A stretch of 22,858 nucleotides of DNA from an uncultured Lachnospiraceae bacterium (GTDB lineage: Bacteria; Bacillota; Clostridia; Lachnospirales; Lachnospiraceae): contig URQQ01000066.1 of the NCBI GenBank assembly GCA_900549995.1, positions 1 through 22,858 of the forward strand, written 5' to 3'. Below, piece after piece: positions 15,023 to 22,858 of the stretch. Both the position numbers and the translations under genes were made by a program. The stretch's first letter is position 1. Every line of letters begins with the position of its first letter. The notes under the pieces were generated by a model. That model searched no databases, was not told the origin of the DNA, and saw nothing but the letters and a program-made list of their open reading frames with translations.

Positions 15023-17413
15023 TTATTTTTGGAATAATTCCTGTGCATAATGGACGGTCTGCATGGCATCTTTGGCATAAAAGTCGGCGTCAATCATCTG
15101 TGCATATTCTGCATTCAGAACGGCACCTCCCACCACGACTTTACATTCCGGTACCTCTTTTCTCAGCTGTTTAATTGTCTCTTCCATACTGACTACCGTG
15201 GTTGTCATCAGCGCGCTCAGGCCGACCAGTTTCACATTCTGCTCAACTGCAGTCTGTACAACCAGTTCCGGCGCGACATCTTTGCCAAGGTCGATCACAT
15301 CAAAGCTATAGTTTTCCAGAAGTACTTTGACGATATTCTTTCCGATATCATGGATATCGCCTTTGACCGTCGCAAGTATCACTTTGTCTTTCTTTTCTTC
15401 CTTTTTACCGGATTTTGCAATCTCCTCTTTCAGCACCGCGAACGCAAGTTTCGCAGCCTCAGCGCTCATCAAAAGCTGCGGGAGAAACACCGTTCCCTTT
15501 TCAAATCCCTGTCCGACTGTATCAAGGGCCGGGATGAGATGTTCATTGATAATCTCCAGCGGCTCTTTCTCCCCCACAAGCTCTTTGGAGAGATGATGCG
15601 CTTCCTCCTTAAGCCCCTTTTCAATGGCGGCTTTCAATGTCATATCTGCTGTTTTGGTGCCGGGAACCACCTGCGGTGACGGCTGGCCGGCATAGTGGGC
15701 AATATAATCCTCACAGTTGGAGTCATAGTTCATTAGTGCGCAGAAGGACAGATAAGAATTCATCATCGCTTCAGACGATGGATTGATAATCCCTGCTGTC
15801 AGACCGTTCTGCATTGCCATCGTATAGAAATTGGCATTGATCACCGGCCTCTGTGGAAGTCCGAAAGAAATGTTGGAAACACCAAGTACGGTTCTGACTC
15901 CATAGATTTCCCGCACTTTTTTCAGGGCTTCCAGCGTGACTTTTGCCCCGTCTGCCTCGGAACTGATCGTCATTGTCAGGACATCTATCACAATATCCTT
16001 TTTATGAATTCCATACTTTGCAGCTTCTTCGATCATCTTGCCCGCAATCTCCACGCGGCCGTCTGCCGTCGCGGGAATCCCTCTTTCATCCAGCGTCAGG
16101 GCTACCACAACGCCTCCGTACTTTTGAATCAGCGGGAATACCGCATCCATGGATTCTTTCTTTCCGCTCACCGAATTCACCATCGGCTTTCCGTTATAAA
16201 TTCTCATGGCAGCTTCCATCGCCTGTATGTCTACCGTATCAATCTGCAGCGGAAGGCTGGTCACACTTTGAAGTTCTGTGATCACATCCTTCATCATTGA
16301 TACTTCATCAATGTCCGGGAGCCCGACATTCACATCCAGAATATGCGCTCCCTTCTCCTGCTGGGTAATCGCTTCTTTTAATATGTAATCTATATCATGG
16401 TCCTTCAGAGCCTGTTTAAATTTGCTCTTGCCGGTTGGATTGATTCTTTCCCCGATGATCACCGGACGGTCAGAAAGAATTTCCGCTTTCCCATACGACG
16501 ATACAATCGTATCTGTGTGGAATACAGGTGTCTTTATCTTCCGTCCTGCACACTTCTGTATCATTGCCCTTAAATGCTCCGGTGTTGTCCCGCAGCATCC
16601 TCCGACAGCACAGGCGCCAAGCTTTACAATTTCTGACAGTACCTCGGCGAACTCTTCCGGTTCTACATCATAGTATGTCTCCCCGTCCCTTTGTTTTGGA
16701 AGTCCTGCATTTGGCTTTACAATCACAGGAACTGACGCATATCTTAACACTTCCTCAAGAATCGGCAGCATCTGCACAGGGCCAAGTCCACAGTTTAATC
16801 CAAGCGCATCCACTCCAAGCCCTTCCAGCATTGCCACTACAGAAGGAACATCTCCTCCCGTCAGAAGTTTCCCTTTCTCGTCAAATATCATCGTGGCAGT
16901 GACTGGTAGATCTGTTCCTTCCTTCGCCGCAAGTACAGCCGCCTTTACCTCATATGTATCGCTCATCGTCTCGATATGAATGAAATCAGCGCCTGCCCCG
17001 GCACCGTAAACCATGACTTCCCGAAAGGCCCTGTACGCGTCCTCAAACGCAAGATCTCCCATTGGTTTTAATAATTTCCCAGTGGGGCCGATATCAAGCG
17101 CCACATACGTTTCCCTGTCCCCGCGGACGCCAAGTCTTGCCCCTTCCCTGGCATTTTCCACCGCAGAAGTTACAATCTCTTTCAGGTCATAAGATTCATC
17201 ATGAAATTTCAGCGCATTTGCTCCGAACGTATTTGTAAGAACAATGTCACATCCTGCTTCATAATAGTTTTTGTGTATCTCTATAATTTCTTCTCTCCGA
17301 TCGACGTTCCAGGTCTCCGGAAGTTCTCCCGGCTTTAATCCTCTGGCCTGAAGAAGTGTTCCCATCCCTCCGTCAAAAAACAGAAGTTCTTTTCCCAATC
17401 TTTCTTTTAACAT
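15023..17413 (-). CDS. metH: Cobalamin-dependent methionine synthase lacking the reactivation domain
   Basis: This enzyme transfers the methyl group of 5-methyl-THF via cobalamin to homocysteine, giving methionine. In the 796 residues, the homocysteine domain (about 1-290) has FFDGGMGT and zinc ligands Cys208, Cys273 and Cys274 (GGCCGTTPEH). The pterin domain (about 310-580) begins VIIGERINPTG and contains HILDVNVGLPD. The cap and B12 domains (about 590-796) carry DIHDIGKNIV, with His688 as cobalt ligand, and GLSALMTTT. The C-terminal AdoMet-binding reactivation domain is absent and is encoded by the adjacent upstream gene. The ATG at 17413 has AGGAGAG close upstream. An in-frame ATG at 17440 overlaps the upstream stop (TGATG) but lacks a clear ribosome binding site. 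Confidence 0.95.
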   Translation of the reverse strand: MLKERLGKELLFFDGGMGTLLQARGLKPGELPETWNVDRREEIIEIHKNYYEAGCDIVLTNTFGANALKFHDESYDLKEIVTSAVENAREGARLGVRGDRETYVALDIGPTGKLLKPMGDLAFEDAYRAFREVMVYGAGAGADFIHIETMSDTYEVKAAVLAAKEGTDLPVTATMIFDEKGKLLTGGDVPSVVAMLEGLGVDALGLNCGLGPVQMLPILEEVLRYASVPVIVKPNAGLPKQRDGETYYDVEPEEFAEVLSEIVKLGACAVGGCCGTTPEHLRAMIQKCAGRKIKTPVFHTDTIVSSYGKAEILSDRPVIIGERINPTGKSKFKQALKDHDIDYILKEAITQQEKGAHILDVNVGLPDIDEVSMMKDVITELQSVTSLPLQIDTVDIQAMEAAMRIYNGKPMVNSVSGKKESMDAVFPLIQKYGGVVVALTLDERGIPATADGRVEIAGKMIEEAAKYGIHKKDIVIDVLTMTISSEADGAKVTLEALKKVREIYGVRTVLGVSNISFGLPQRPVINANFYTMAMQNGLTAGIINPSSEAMMNSYLSFCALMNYDSNCEDYIAHYAGQPSPQVVPGTKTADMTLKAAIEKGLKEEAHHLSKELVGEKEPLEIINEHLIPALDTVGQGFEKGTVFLPQLLMSAEAAKLAFAVLKEEIAKSGKKEEKKDKVILATVKGDIHDIGKNIVKVLLENYSFDVIDLGKDVAPELVVQTAVEQNVKLVGLSALMTTTVVSMEETIKQLRKEVPECKVVVGGAVLNAEYAQMIDADFYAKDAMQTVHYAQELFQK

Positions 17414-17439
17414 TTTTCTCTCCTGTATCCTGCCTTTCA

Positions 17440-18084
17440 TCAGCTTCTGCGGTAAACGCAGTCCGTCTTTTTACATTCCTCACAGCCCTTGATATGGCAT
17501 GGTTCCTTCGTGTTACTGACACCGATGACAGCAGTCACCGATTTTACCGGCGTCAGCATATAGCTGTCCGTCATGGCAAGTCCGATCCGCTTCGCCGAAT
17601 CCAGCATTTTCAGAATGTCCTCCTGGTGCCGAATGGAGAAATCCCCATACCCCGGGCTGAATCTCGGTCTCAGGTAAAGATCCTCTTTTTCAAGTTCTTC
17701 TGCGATTGACTCCTGAAGCGCATCACAGTACTCTTCCAGCATTGCCGCCGCACACGCCTGAAGTATGACTGCCTTTGCCATATCCGTGACCGAATAACGC
17801 TTCATAAGCAGATCAACCCCTGTCCCGAGGGTAGCTCCGAACATCACCGCCTGTTCACATCCGCGCATATTTTTTGCGAGATTTTTGCTTTTTATTTTCA
17901 TGTTTCCTATTTCCAGTATCTCAGGCTCCGTCATTTTTAATTCAAAAATACGGTAGATGGATTTTGCACCCGCAGCCATCTCAAGTTCCCGAAAAGAACG
18001 TTCAATCTCTGCAAGGGTACGATCATCTACCGCATTCCTTCCATATCCCAAATAACGTACGGCCTCTCTTGTACGTATATCCAT
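17440..18084 (-). CDS. Methionine synthase reactivation-domain protein (stand-alone)
   Basis: This separate protein corresponds to the C-terminal AdoMet-binding activation domain of E. coli MetH and probably re-methylates oxidised cob(II)alamin on the truncated MetH. The 214 residues include the AdoMet-domain motif RPRFSPGYGDFSI (139-151), close to the R-x-x-x-GYG pattern of the family. TPVKSVTAVIGVS (178-190) also matches the family. An added cysteine tail has Cys196, Cys201, Cys204 and Cys209. The gene lies directly upstream of metH and the stop codon is 26 nt from the chosen metH start, so the two are very likely cotranscribed and coupled. GGAGGAGA precedes the start. Confidence 0.9.
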   Translation of the reverse strand: MDIRTREAVRYLGYGRNAVDDRTLAEIERSFRELEMAAGAKSIYRIFELKMTEPEILEIGNMKIKSKNLAKNMRGCEQAVMFGATLGTGVDLLMKRYSVTDMAKAVILQACAAAMLEEYCDALQESIAEELEKEDLYLRPRFSPGYGDFSIRHQEDILKMLDSAKRIGLAMTDSYMLTPVKSVTAVIGVSNTKEPCHIKGCEECKKTDCVYRRS

Positions 18085-18149
18085 GTCTCCTCCATAGCTG
18101 CCGGTATCTTCAGTCTCCCATAAAGCACAGTCCGTGCCCTGTGTATTTC

Positions 18150-19016
18150 TTATTTTACGATTTCAGACAGATTGTTCATGATTGCAGCTGCAACTTCTGG
18201 TTTATTCATAGAATAAATATGAATATTCTTCACCCCGTTCGCAATCAGATCAATGATCTGGTCCGTCGCATAAGCAATCCCAGCCTGCTGCATTGCCTTT
18301 GGATTGTCTCCAAAGCAGTCCACAATCGCACGAAACCTCTCCGGAAGCGCTGTCCCTGACATTCCGCCGATCCTGGCAATCTGCTTTTTATTCGTCACAG
18401 GCATAATACCAGGAAGTACAGGCACAGTAATTCCTTTTTCCCGGATCCTGTAAAGGAAATTATAAAGAATATGATTATCAAAAAACATTTGCGTTGTCAG
18501 AAAATCAACTCCACAGTCTACTTTTTGTTTCAGATGCGTAATGTCATCCTCCTTATGCAGGCTTTCCACATGACCTTCAGGATAACATGCCGCCCCGATA
18601 CAAAAATCCCCTTTTTCTCTGATCCTTCTGACAAGTTCAAACGCATACTGATATCGGTCCGGATCAGGAAATACTGTATGTTCCGGTATATCCCCGCGCA
18701 ATGCAAGAATATTCTCTATTTTCTCCTCTTTCAGCCTGTCAATGACCTGGTCTACTTCCTCTTTTGTAGAAGAAGCACAGGTAAGATGGGCAAGACTCGT
18801 GACTTTCAGATCATTTCTGATATGCGAGGCAATCCCTACGGTATTTTTACTTGTTCCACCGCCCGCTCCGTATGTAACACTGATAAAAGCCGGCTTAAGA
18901 CCCGCGATTGCCTCTGTGGCATTTAACACTTTATCATAGCCATCATCCGTCTTTGGAGGAAATACTTCAAATGATATATTGACCTTACCGTTACTCAGTC
19001 TTTCCGTAATATGCAT
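18150..19016 (-). CDS. metF: 5,10-methylenetetrahydrofolate reductase
   Basis: This flavoprotein reduces 5,10-methylene-THF to 5-methyl-THF, the methyl donor for MetH. The 288-residue protein has the MTHFR barrel motifs: ISFEVFPPKTDDG (14-26, with Glu17 as the likely proton donor), ISVTYGAGGGTS (45-56), LTCASS (78-83) and NILALRGDIP (102-111). LTTQMFFDN and PGIMPVTN follow. The ATG at 19016 is chosen because AAGGAGG lies 7 nt upstream; an earlier in-frame start at 19043 is a TTG without support. The gene heads a metF, reactivation protein, metH series. It begins 34 bp after the glgA stop with no terminator seen between, so read-through from glgA is possible. No zinc-finger MetV partner is present. 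Confidence 0.94.
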   Translation of the reverse strand: MHITERLSNGKVNISFEVFPPKTDDGYDKVLNATEAIAGLKPAFISVTYGAGGGTSKNTVGIASHIRNDLKVTSLAHLTCASSTKEEVDQVIDRLKEEKIENILALRGDIPEHTVFPDPDRYQYAFELVRRIREKGDFCIGAACYPEGHVESLHKEDDITHLKQKVDCGVDFLTTQMFFDNHILYNFLYRIREKGITVPVLPGIMPVTNKKQIARIGGMSGTALPERFRAIVDCFGDNPKAMQQAGIAYATDQIIDLIANGVKNIHIYSMNKPEVAAAIMNNLSEIVK

Positions 19017-19049
19017 ATGTATTCCTCCTTCCCTGTGTGACAATTGAAT

Positions 19050-20489
19050 TTAAACCATTTCATCATAAAGTTTCTGATACTGAAGTGCCGAACTGCTCCA
19101 TGAGAAATCCTGGTTCATACCGCGCTCAACAATTTTATTCCAGTCACGTTTTTTGTCGTAATAAATACGTTCTGCATAACGGACTGTGGACAGCATTTCA
19201 TGCGCGTTATAATTCGCAAAGCTGAAACCTGTGCCCGTTTTTTCAAACTCATTATAAGGTTCTACCGTGTCTTTCAGGCCTCCCGTCTCACGTACAATCG
19301 GAACTGTTCCGTATCTTAAGCTCATAAGCTGGCTCAGCCCGCAAGGTTCGAAAAGTGACGGCATAAGGAATGCATCTGATGAAGCATAAACCTTATGTGA
19401 CATCGGTTCTGAATAGTAGATATTCGCTGACACTTTCCCATGGTATTTCCATTCGAAATGTCTGAACATATTCTCGTACCGCTCCTCCCCGGTACCGAGT
19501 GCTACAATCTGTATATTGTCCTGACATAATTCATCCATAACATATGCGATCAAATCAAAGCCTTTCTGGTCAGTCAGTCTTGAGACAATTCCGATCATCA
19601 TTGCTTTTGGATCCTGCACAAGGCCAAGTTCTTCCTGAAGCGCAGTCTTATTTTTGACCTTTTCTTTTCTGAAATCATCTACTGAATAATTTCTGGCAAT
19701 ATACTGGTCAGTTTTTGGATTGTAGTCCTCATAATCGATTCCGTTTACGATCCCGGAAAGACAGTTCGCACGTGCATTCATCAGTCCATCCAGATTCTCA
19801 CCGTAGAACGGCATCTTAATTTCTTCCGCATATGATTTGCTAACCGTCGTAACTTTGTCAGCGTAAACAATACCGCCTTTCAGGTAATTGGCATCCTTGT
19901 ACGCTTCCAGTTTATCCGGCACGAAATAATATTCCGGCAGTCCTGTAATATCCCTTACTCTTTTTGTATCCCATACTCCCTGGAATTTCAGGTTATGTAT
20001 TGTCATAATTGTCTTTATTCCACGATAATATTCCCCGCCATATCTGAAATTGTCAAGATATACCGGCACTAATCCAGCCTGCCAGTCATGACAGTGAATA
20101 ATATCAGGCCTGAAATCAATCAACGGCAATGCACTTAAAACTGCTTTAGAGAAAAATGCAAATTTTTCAATGTCCCAGTATGTATCCCCGTACGGCTGAG
20201 CTCCCGTAAAATAATATTCATTGTCGATAAAATAGAACAGAATACCTTCATACTCGTATGTAAGTACTCCGACATACTGTGTACGCCAATTGAGATCCAT
20301 ATAAAAATGTGTTTTATAAACGAGTTTTTCCTTCCACTCTGGTTTCATGCATAAGTATTTTGGAAGCATTACTCTGACGTCATATTCTTTTTTATCGAAA
20401 TATTTGGGAAGCGAACCGACAACATCGGCCAGACCGCCGGTTTTAATAAATGGTACTGATTCTGAAGCAACAAATAATATCTTTTTCAT
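19050..20489 (-). CDS. glgA: Glycogen synthase (ADP-glucose type, GT5)
   Basis: This enzyme transfers glucose from ADP-glucose to the non-reducing end of an alpha-1,4-glucan for storage. The 479-residue length is standard. Motifs are the N-terminal KTGGLADVVGSLPK (16-29, ADP-glucose binding), HDWQAGLVP (134-142), TIHNLKFQG (163-171) and the C-terminal SRLTDQKGFDL (303-313). LFEPCGLSQL (379-388) contains the catalytic-site Glu381. AGGAGG lies upstream of the ATG. No other glg gene is nearby. A promoter lies between spo0A and glgA. Confidence 0.95.
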   Translation of the reverse strand: MKKILFVASESVPFIKTGGLADVVGSLPKYFDKKEYDVRVMLPKYLCMKPEWKEKLVYKTHFYMDLNWRTQYVGVLTYEYEGILFYFIDNEYYFTGAQPYGDTYWDIEKFAFFSKAVLSALPLIDFRPDIIHCHDWQAGLVPVYLDNFRYGGEYYRGIKTIMTIHNLKFQGVWDTKRVRDITGLPEYYFVPDKLEAYKDANYLKGGIVYADKVTTVSKSYAEEIKMPFYGENLDGLMNARANCLSGIVNGIDYEDYNPKTDQYIARNYSVDDFRKEKVKNKTALQEELGLVQDPKAMMIGIVSRLTDQKGFDLIAYVMDELCQDNIQIVALGTGEERYENMFRHFEWKYHGKVSANIYYSEPMSHKVYASSDAFLMPSLFEPCGLSQLMSLRYGTVPIVRETGGLKDTVEPYNEFEKTGTGFSFANYNAHEMLSTVRYAERIYYDKKRDWNKIVERGMNQDFSWSSSALQYQKLYDEMV

Positions 20490-20526
20490 AAGCGCATACC
20501 TCCTGTTTTTTCACCGCTATTAATTT

Positions 20527-20555
20527 ATTATAGCGTATTTTTGCCCTGATGAAAA
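20527..20555 (-). promoter_or_regulatory. Promoter of glgA
   Basis: On the minus strand TTTTCA (20555-20550, four of six), a 17-bp spacer and a perfect TATAAT (20532-20527) lie between the spo0A stop and glgA. No terminator is seen after spo0A, so read-through may add to expression. Confidence 0.6.
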
Positions 20556-20558
20556 GTA

Positions 20559-21362
20559 TTATCTATGTTTGTATTCCAAACGGATTGTATCTGCAATCAG
20601 CGCAATAAATTCTGAATTGGTCGGTTTCCCTTTTCCATTGCTCACTGTATAACCGAACAAATCATCCAAGGTGTCCAGTTTGCCTCTGCTCCAGGCTACC
20701 TCGATCGCGTGTCTGATGGCTCTTTCTACTCTGCTGGCAGTGGTCTGATGCTGCTTGGCTACCGTAGGATACAATACTTTCGTAATGGCATTTAATACAT
20801 CCATATCTTCGACTGCCATCATAATTGCATCTCTCAGATAATGATAACCTTTGATATGTGCAGGGATACCGATTTCATGGATCATCTCTGTAACTCGGTT
20901 CTCGAGATTTTCTTCTGTGACTGCTGGTGCAGGTACCTCCATACTTTGTTTTCTGATACCTGCGGGTCTGTATTCCTGACGCAGCATTCTGTTCGTACTT
21001 TTAATTCTGTTTAACACCATCTCATTGTTAAACGGTTTCATGATATAGTAATTCGCACCTTTTTTAAATGCGTCTTCTGTGATCCGTTCCTGACCAACTG
21101 CTGTGACAACAATAAAATCCGGATGCTTCTTGACGGTCGGATCCGTATTCACAAGATCCATAACACTCAGACCGTCCATTTTCGGCATAATCAGATCCAG
21201 CAGGACTACATCTGGTTCCTTCGTTTTGATAATCTGGTACATTTCTTCCCCATTATTCGCTTTTCCTACCAGCTGAAGTTCTTTGTCACTGCTTATTATT
21301 TCGTCCAATAACTCCAAAATACGCTCATTATCATCAGCGATAGCAACATTTAGTCTTTCCAT
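20559..21362 (-). CDS. spo0A: Stage 0 sporulation response regulator Spo0A
   Basis: This is the master transcription factor of sporulation, activated by phosphorylation and binding 0A boxes. The 267-residue protein has a receiver domain (about 1-125) with acidic pocket Asp10/Asp11, phospho-acceptor Asp56 in VVLLDLIMPKMDG, and the conserved Lys in YYIMKPF. A linker (about 126-150) joins it to the Spo0A-specific DNA-binding domain. The latter has IPAHIKGYHYLRDAI, YPTVAKQHQTTASRVERAIRHAIEVAW and a GKPTNSEFIALIAD recognition region. AGGAGGAAG precedes the ATG. Its position downstream of spoIVB and recN is conserved in endospore formers and indicates that the host sporulates or did so recently. 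Confidence 0.98.
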   Translation of the reverse strand: MERLNVAIADDNERILELLDEIISSDKELQLVGKANNGEEMYQIIKTKEPDVVLLDLIMPKMDGLSVMDLVNTDPTVKKHPDFIVVTAVGQERITEDAFKKGANYYIMKPFNNEMVLNRIKSTNRMLRQEYRPAGIRKQSMEVPAPAVTEENLENRVTEMIHEIGIPAHIKGYHYLRDAIMMAVEDMDVLNAITKVLYPTVAKQHQTTASRVERAIRHAIEVAWSRGKLDTLDDLFGYTVSNGKGKPTNSEFIALIADTIRLEYKHR

Positions 21363-21408
21363 TATTCTTCCTCCTCATAAAGCCTCACTAGAAAACCGTC
21401 ACTTGGAT

Positions 21409-21437
21409 ATTATATAGTCCTGCATTTACATAATCAA
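21409..21437 (-). promoter_or_regulatory. SigA-type promoter of spo0A
   Basis: On the minus strand TTGATT (21437-21432), a 17-bp spacer and a perfect TATAAT (21414-21409) precede spo0A with a leader of about 40 nt. Confidence 0.75.
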
Positions 21438-21457
21438 GTTATTTATTGTCATAAAAT

Positions 21458-21464
21458 TTCGACA
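21458..21464 (-). promoter_or_regulatory. 0A box upstream of the spo0A promoter
   Basis: TGTCGAA on the minus strand (21464-21458) is an exact match to the known Spo0A-binding core TGNCGAA. It lies 20 bp upstream of the -35 box and 6 bp after the spoIVB stop. Autoregulation of spo0A by its product is the natural reading. Confidence 0.6.
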
Positions 21465-21470
21465 CGCATT

Positions 21471-22550
21471 CTAGGATTTTGCATTTTTCAACATATTTTC
21501 CAAAAATATGCCGTATCCTTTCGCCGCGTTCTGGACAAAAACATGCGTTACTGCACCAACAATCTTACCATTCTGAATAATAGGACTTCCGCTCATCCCC
21601 TGCACAATTCCACCCGTCAGATCCAGCAATTTTTTGTCTGTTACCTCCAATTCGATCCCTTTATTAATTTCTTTGGGATTCTGGTCGATTTTTGTAATAC
21701 GAATTTCATAATTTTTGACAGTTCCGTCTACACAACATCGGATTTGGGCCGGCCCTATTTCAATATCTTCCTTTTTTCCGACCTCCATCGGTGTCTGATC
21801 TTCAAATAAACTGTCGATTTTTTCTACTTTTCCGAAAATGCCTTCATCCGTATTTTTTGTAATACTTCCGAGAATATTATAATTGTTATATACAATAATC
21901 CCTTCCATACCTCCTGGTTCGCCATCAGTTCCCTTTTTAATATCCCTGATACTGGTCGCATAAAGTGTCCCGTCCGCAATCTCTAAAAGCTCTCCGGTGT
22001 CAACATCATGAATACCATGTCCTAATGCGCCGAATTCGCTGCTGCCGGTCAGAAACGTAATCGTACCAAGTCCCTGCGCATTATCCCTCACCCATATGCC
22101 AAGTTTATAGTCGTTAATTCCGCATTTTACAGGCTTTATTTTTATATCGATATATTCTTCCGCCCTGCGGACATGAAGAATCGCATCCTCTCCCCGTAAC
22201 TTTGCCACCGCTTCTACGAGTTCATTTTTATCCGCGACGGCATCATCTCCGATACCGACAATATAATCCCCTTTTTTCACCAGATGCTCAGCCGGCGCAT
22301 AATCTGCCCCGTCAATCCCTGTCACATCATCGGTTCCCAGAATCATAACACCATCTGTTTCCATGTAAATCCCAATGGGCATTCCGCCCGGAATCACCAT
22401 ATCACTGGACACATCCTGGGCAATCACTTCCTGCTTCGTACTTTCTCTATCCTCTATTTCACCGGCATTATTGATCACATATCCGCTTCCACATACAATT
22501 GTAAGTACAAGAGCCATTGTCAGAACACGTCTGTACCACCGTATTCTCAT
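21471..22550 (-). CDS. spoIVB: Sporulation serine peptidase SpoIVB (family S55)
   Basis: SpoIVB is made in the forespore, secreted into the intermembrane space, and triggers pro-SigK processing by cleaving SpoIVFA. The 359-residue protein has an N-terminal membrane/signal segment (about 9-26), a PDZ domain (about 50-140, with MPIGIYMETDGVMILGTDDV) and the S55 peptidase domain. The catalytic residues are likely His178 (LGHGIHD), Asp305 (VTDKK) and Ser320 (QGMSGSP). Each is offset by 58 from His236, Asp363 and Ser378 reported for B. subtilis, so the triad appears intact. The protein is shorter than the B. subtilis one (about 426 residues), mainly at the N-terminus. The start has GAGAGGAAG about 10 nt upstream. 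Confidence 0.95.
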   Translation of the reverse strand: MRIRWYRRVLTMALVLTIVCGSGYVINNAGEIEDRESTKQEVIAQDVSSDMVIPGGMPIGIYMETDGVMILGTDDVTGIDGADYAPAEHLVKKGDYIVGIGDDAVADKNELVEAVAKLRGEDAILHVRRAEEYIDIKIKPVKCGINDYKLGIWVRDNAQGLGTITFLTGSSEFGALGHGIHDVDTGELLEIADGTLYATSIRDIKKGTDGEPGGMEGIIVYNNYNILGSITKNTDEGIFGKVEKIDSLFEDQTPMEVGKKEDIEIGPAQIRCCVDGTVKNYEIRITKIDQNPKEINKGIELEVTDKKLLDLTGGIVQGMSGSPIIQNGKIVGAVTHVFVQNAAKGYGIFLENMLKNAKS

Positions 22551-22628
22551 GTCATCACTTCCTCTCCTCTTACTCCGCGCATCTTTTGCGAAGCGGTAGA
22601 ATCGAAAGTCTGCCCTTGTTCAACGCAA

Positions 22629-22659
22629 AAGACGGATACCATTTTCTGATATCCGTCTT
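22629..22659 (-). terminator. Probable terminator after recN
   Basis: On the minus strand AAGACGGATA (22659-22650) pairs perfectly with TATCCGTCTT (22638-22629) around an 11-nt loop. Only about four T's end the right arm, so its efficiency is uncertain. It separates recN from spoIVB. Confidence 0.6.
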
Positions 22660-22692
22660 AGTATGTGATTCTTTTTTTGTTTCACCCTAGTA

Positions 22693-22858
22693 TTATTTTG
22701 CACGTTTTGCCAATTCCTTCATTTCGACGGCACTTTGCATTACTTTCTCTGTAATTTCCGCACCTCCCAAAATTCTGGCCAGTTCCAGCTCGGAACTTTT
22801 TTCATCCAGAAGCCGTATGGCGGTCCTCGTAATTCCATCGCATACTTCTTTTTCAATG
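22693..22858 (-). CDS. recN: DNA repair protein RecN, C-terminal 54 residues, cut by window edge
   Basis: RecN is an SMC-like ATPase that helps repair double-strand breaks. The visible end reads IEKEVCDGITRTAIRLLDEK, then ELARILGGAEITEKVMQSA and MELAKRAK-like residues (VEMKELAKRAK) before the TAA at 22695-22693. The LARxLGGAEIT segment is characteristic of the RecN C-terminus. The position upstream of spoIVB and spo0A matches the usual recN-spoIVB-spo0A order of spore formers and supports the assignment. The ATPase motifs lie outside the window. Confidence 0.9.
   Translation of the reverse strand, partial: IEKEVCDGITRTAIRLLDEKSSELELARILGGAEITEKVMQSAVEMKELAKRAK

Noticed and set aside
15010..15050. 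GGAATTATTCC plus A/T-rich tract as the metH terminator
   Set aside because: The inverted repeat is the last metH codons themselves, with only a 4-bp stem and no T-run.
1..22858. CRISPR arrays, insertion sequences, phage genes, tRNA or rRNA genes
   Set aside because: No repeat-spacer pattern, transposase, integrase, or tRNA or rRNA sequence was recognised by reading both strands.

Overview
The window reads as chromosomal DNA of an anaerobic, spore-forming Firmicute, most likely a Lachnospiraceae (Clostridium cluster XIVa) gut bacterium. The reasons are the sporulation genes recN-spoIVB-spo0A in their usual order, a [FeFe]-hydrogenase-family protein, strong AGGAGG ribosome binding sites, TTGACA/TATAAT promoters, and a methionine synthase whose reactivation domain is a separate gene. 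The genus cannot be fixed from the sequence alone. No tRNA, rRNA, CRISPR array, insertion sequence or phage gene was seen.

Region 1 (1-7961) is a divergent hexuronate-utilisation locus. On the minus strand run a LacI-family regulator, then dctP-dctQ-dctM (a TRAP transporter) and uxaC (cut by the window edge). On the plus strand run uxaA and uxaB. UxaC isomerises galacturonate or glucuronate, UxaB reduces tagaturonate to altronate, and UxaA dehydrates altronate to 2-keto-3-deoxygluconate (KDG). KDG kinase and aldolase are not in the window. Near-identical 14-bp operators (TGTAAGYRYTTACA) sit directly downstream of the -10 boxes of the transporter promoter and of the uxaA promoter. A third copy lies in the 414-bp gap between the regulator and dctP. 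The local LacI protein is the obvious candidate repressor.

Region 2 (7976-10560) holds a bidirectional terminator, a class III aminotransferase of the ArgD type, a CmpB-family membrane protein and rpsU. The rpsU reading frame is broken: its two halves lie in different frames, and 17 nt are missing relative to the usual 58-codon clostridial gene. This is the most surprising observation in the window.

Region 3 (10582-19016, all minus strand) holds alaS with a consensus promoter and a short hairpin leader, a group B-like [FeFe] hydrogenase-family protein, and the one-carbon set metF, MetH-reactivation protein and metH. These three make methyl-THF, methylate homocysteine and repair oxidised cobalamin. 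No SAM riboswitch was recognised near them.

Region 4 (19050-22858, minus strand) holds glgA, spo0A, spoIVB and the 3' end of recN. An exact 0A box (TGTCGAA) lies just upstream of a SigA-type spo0A promoter, which suggests autoregulation.
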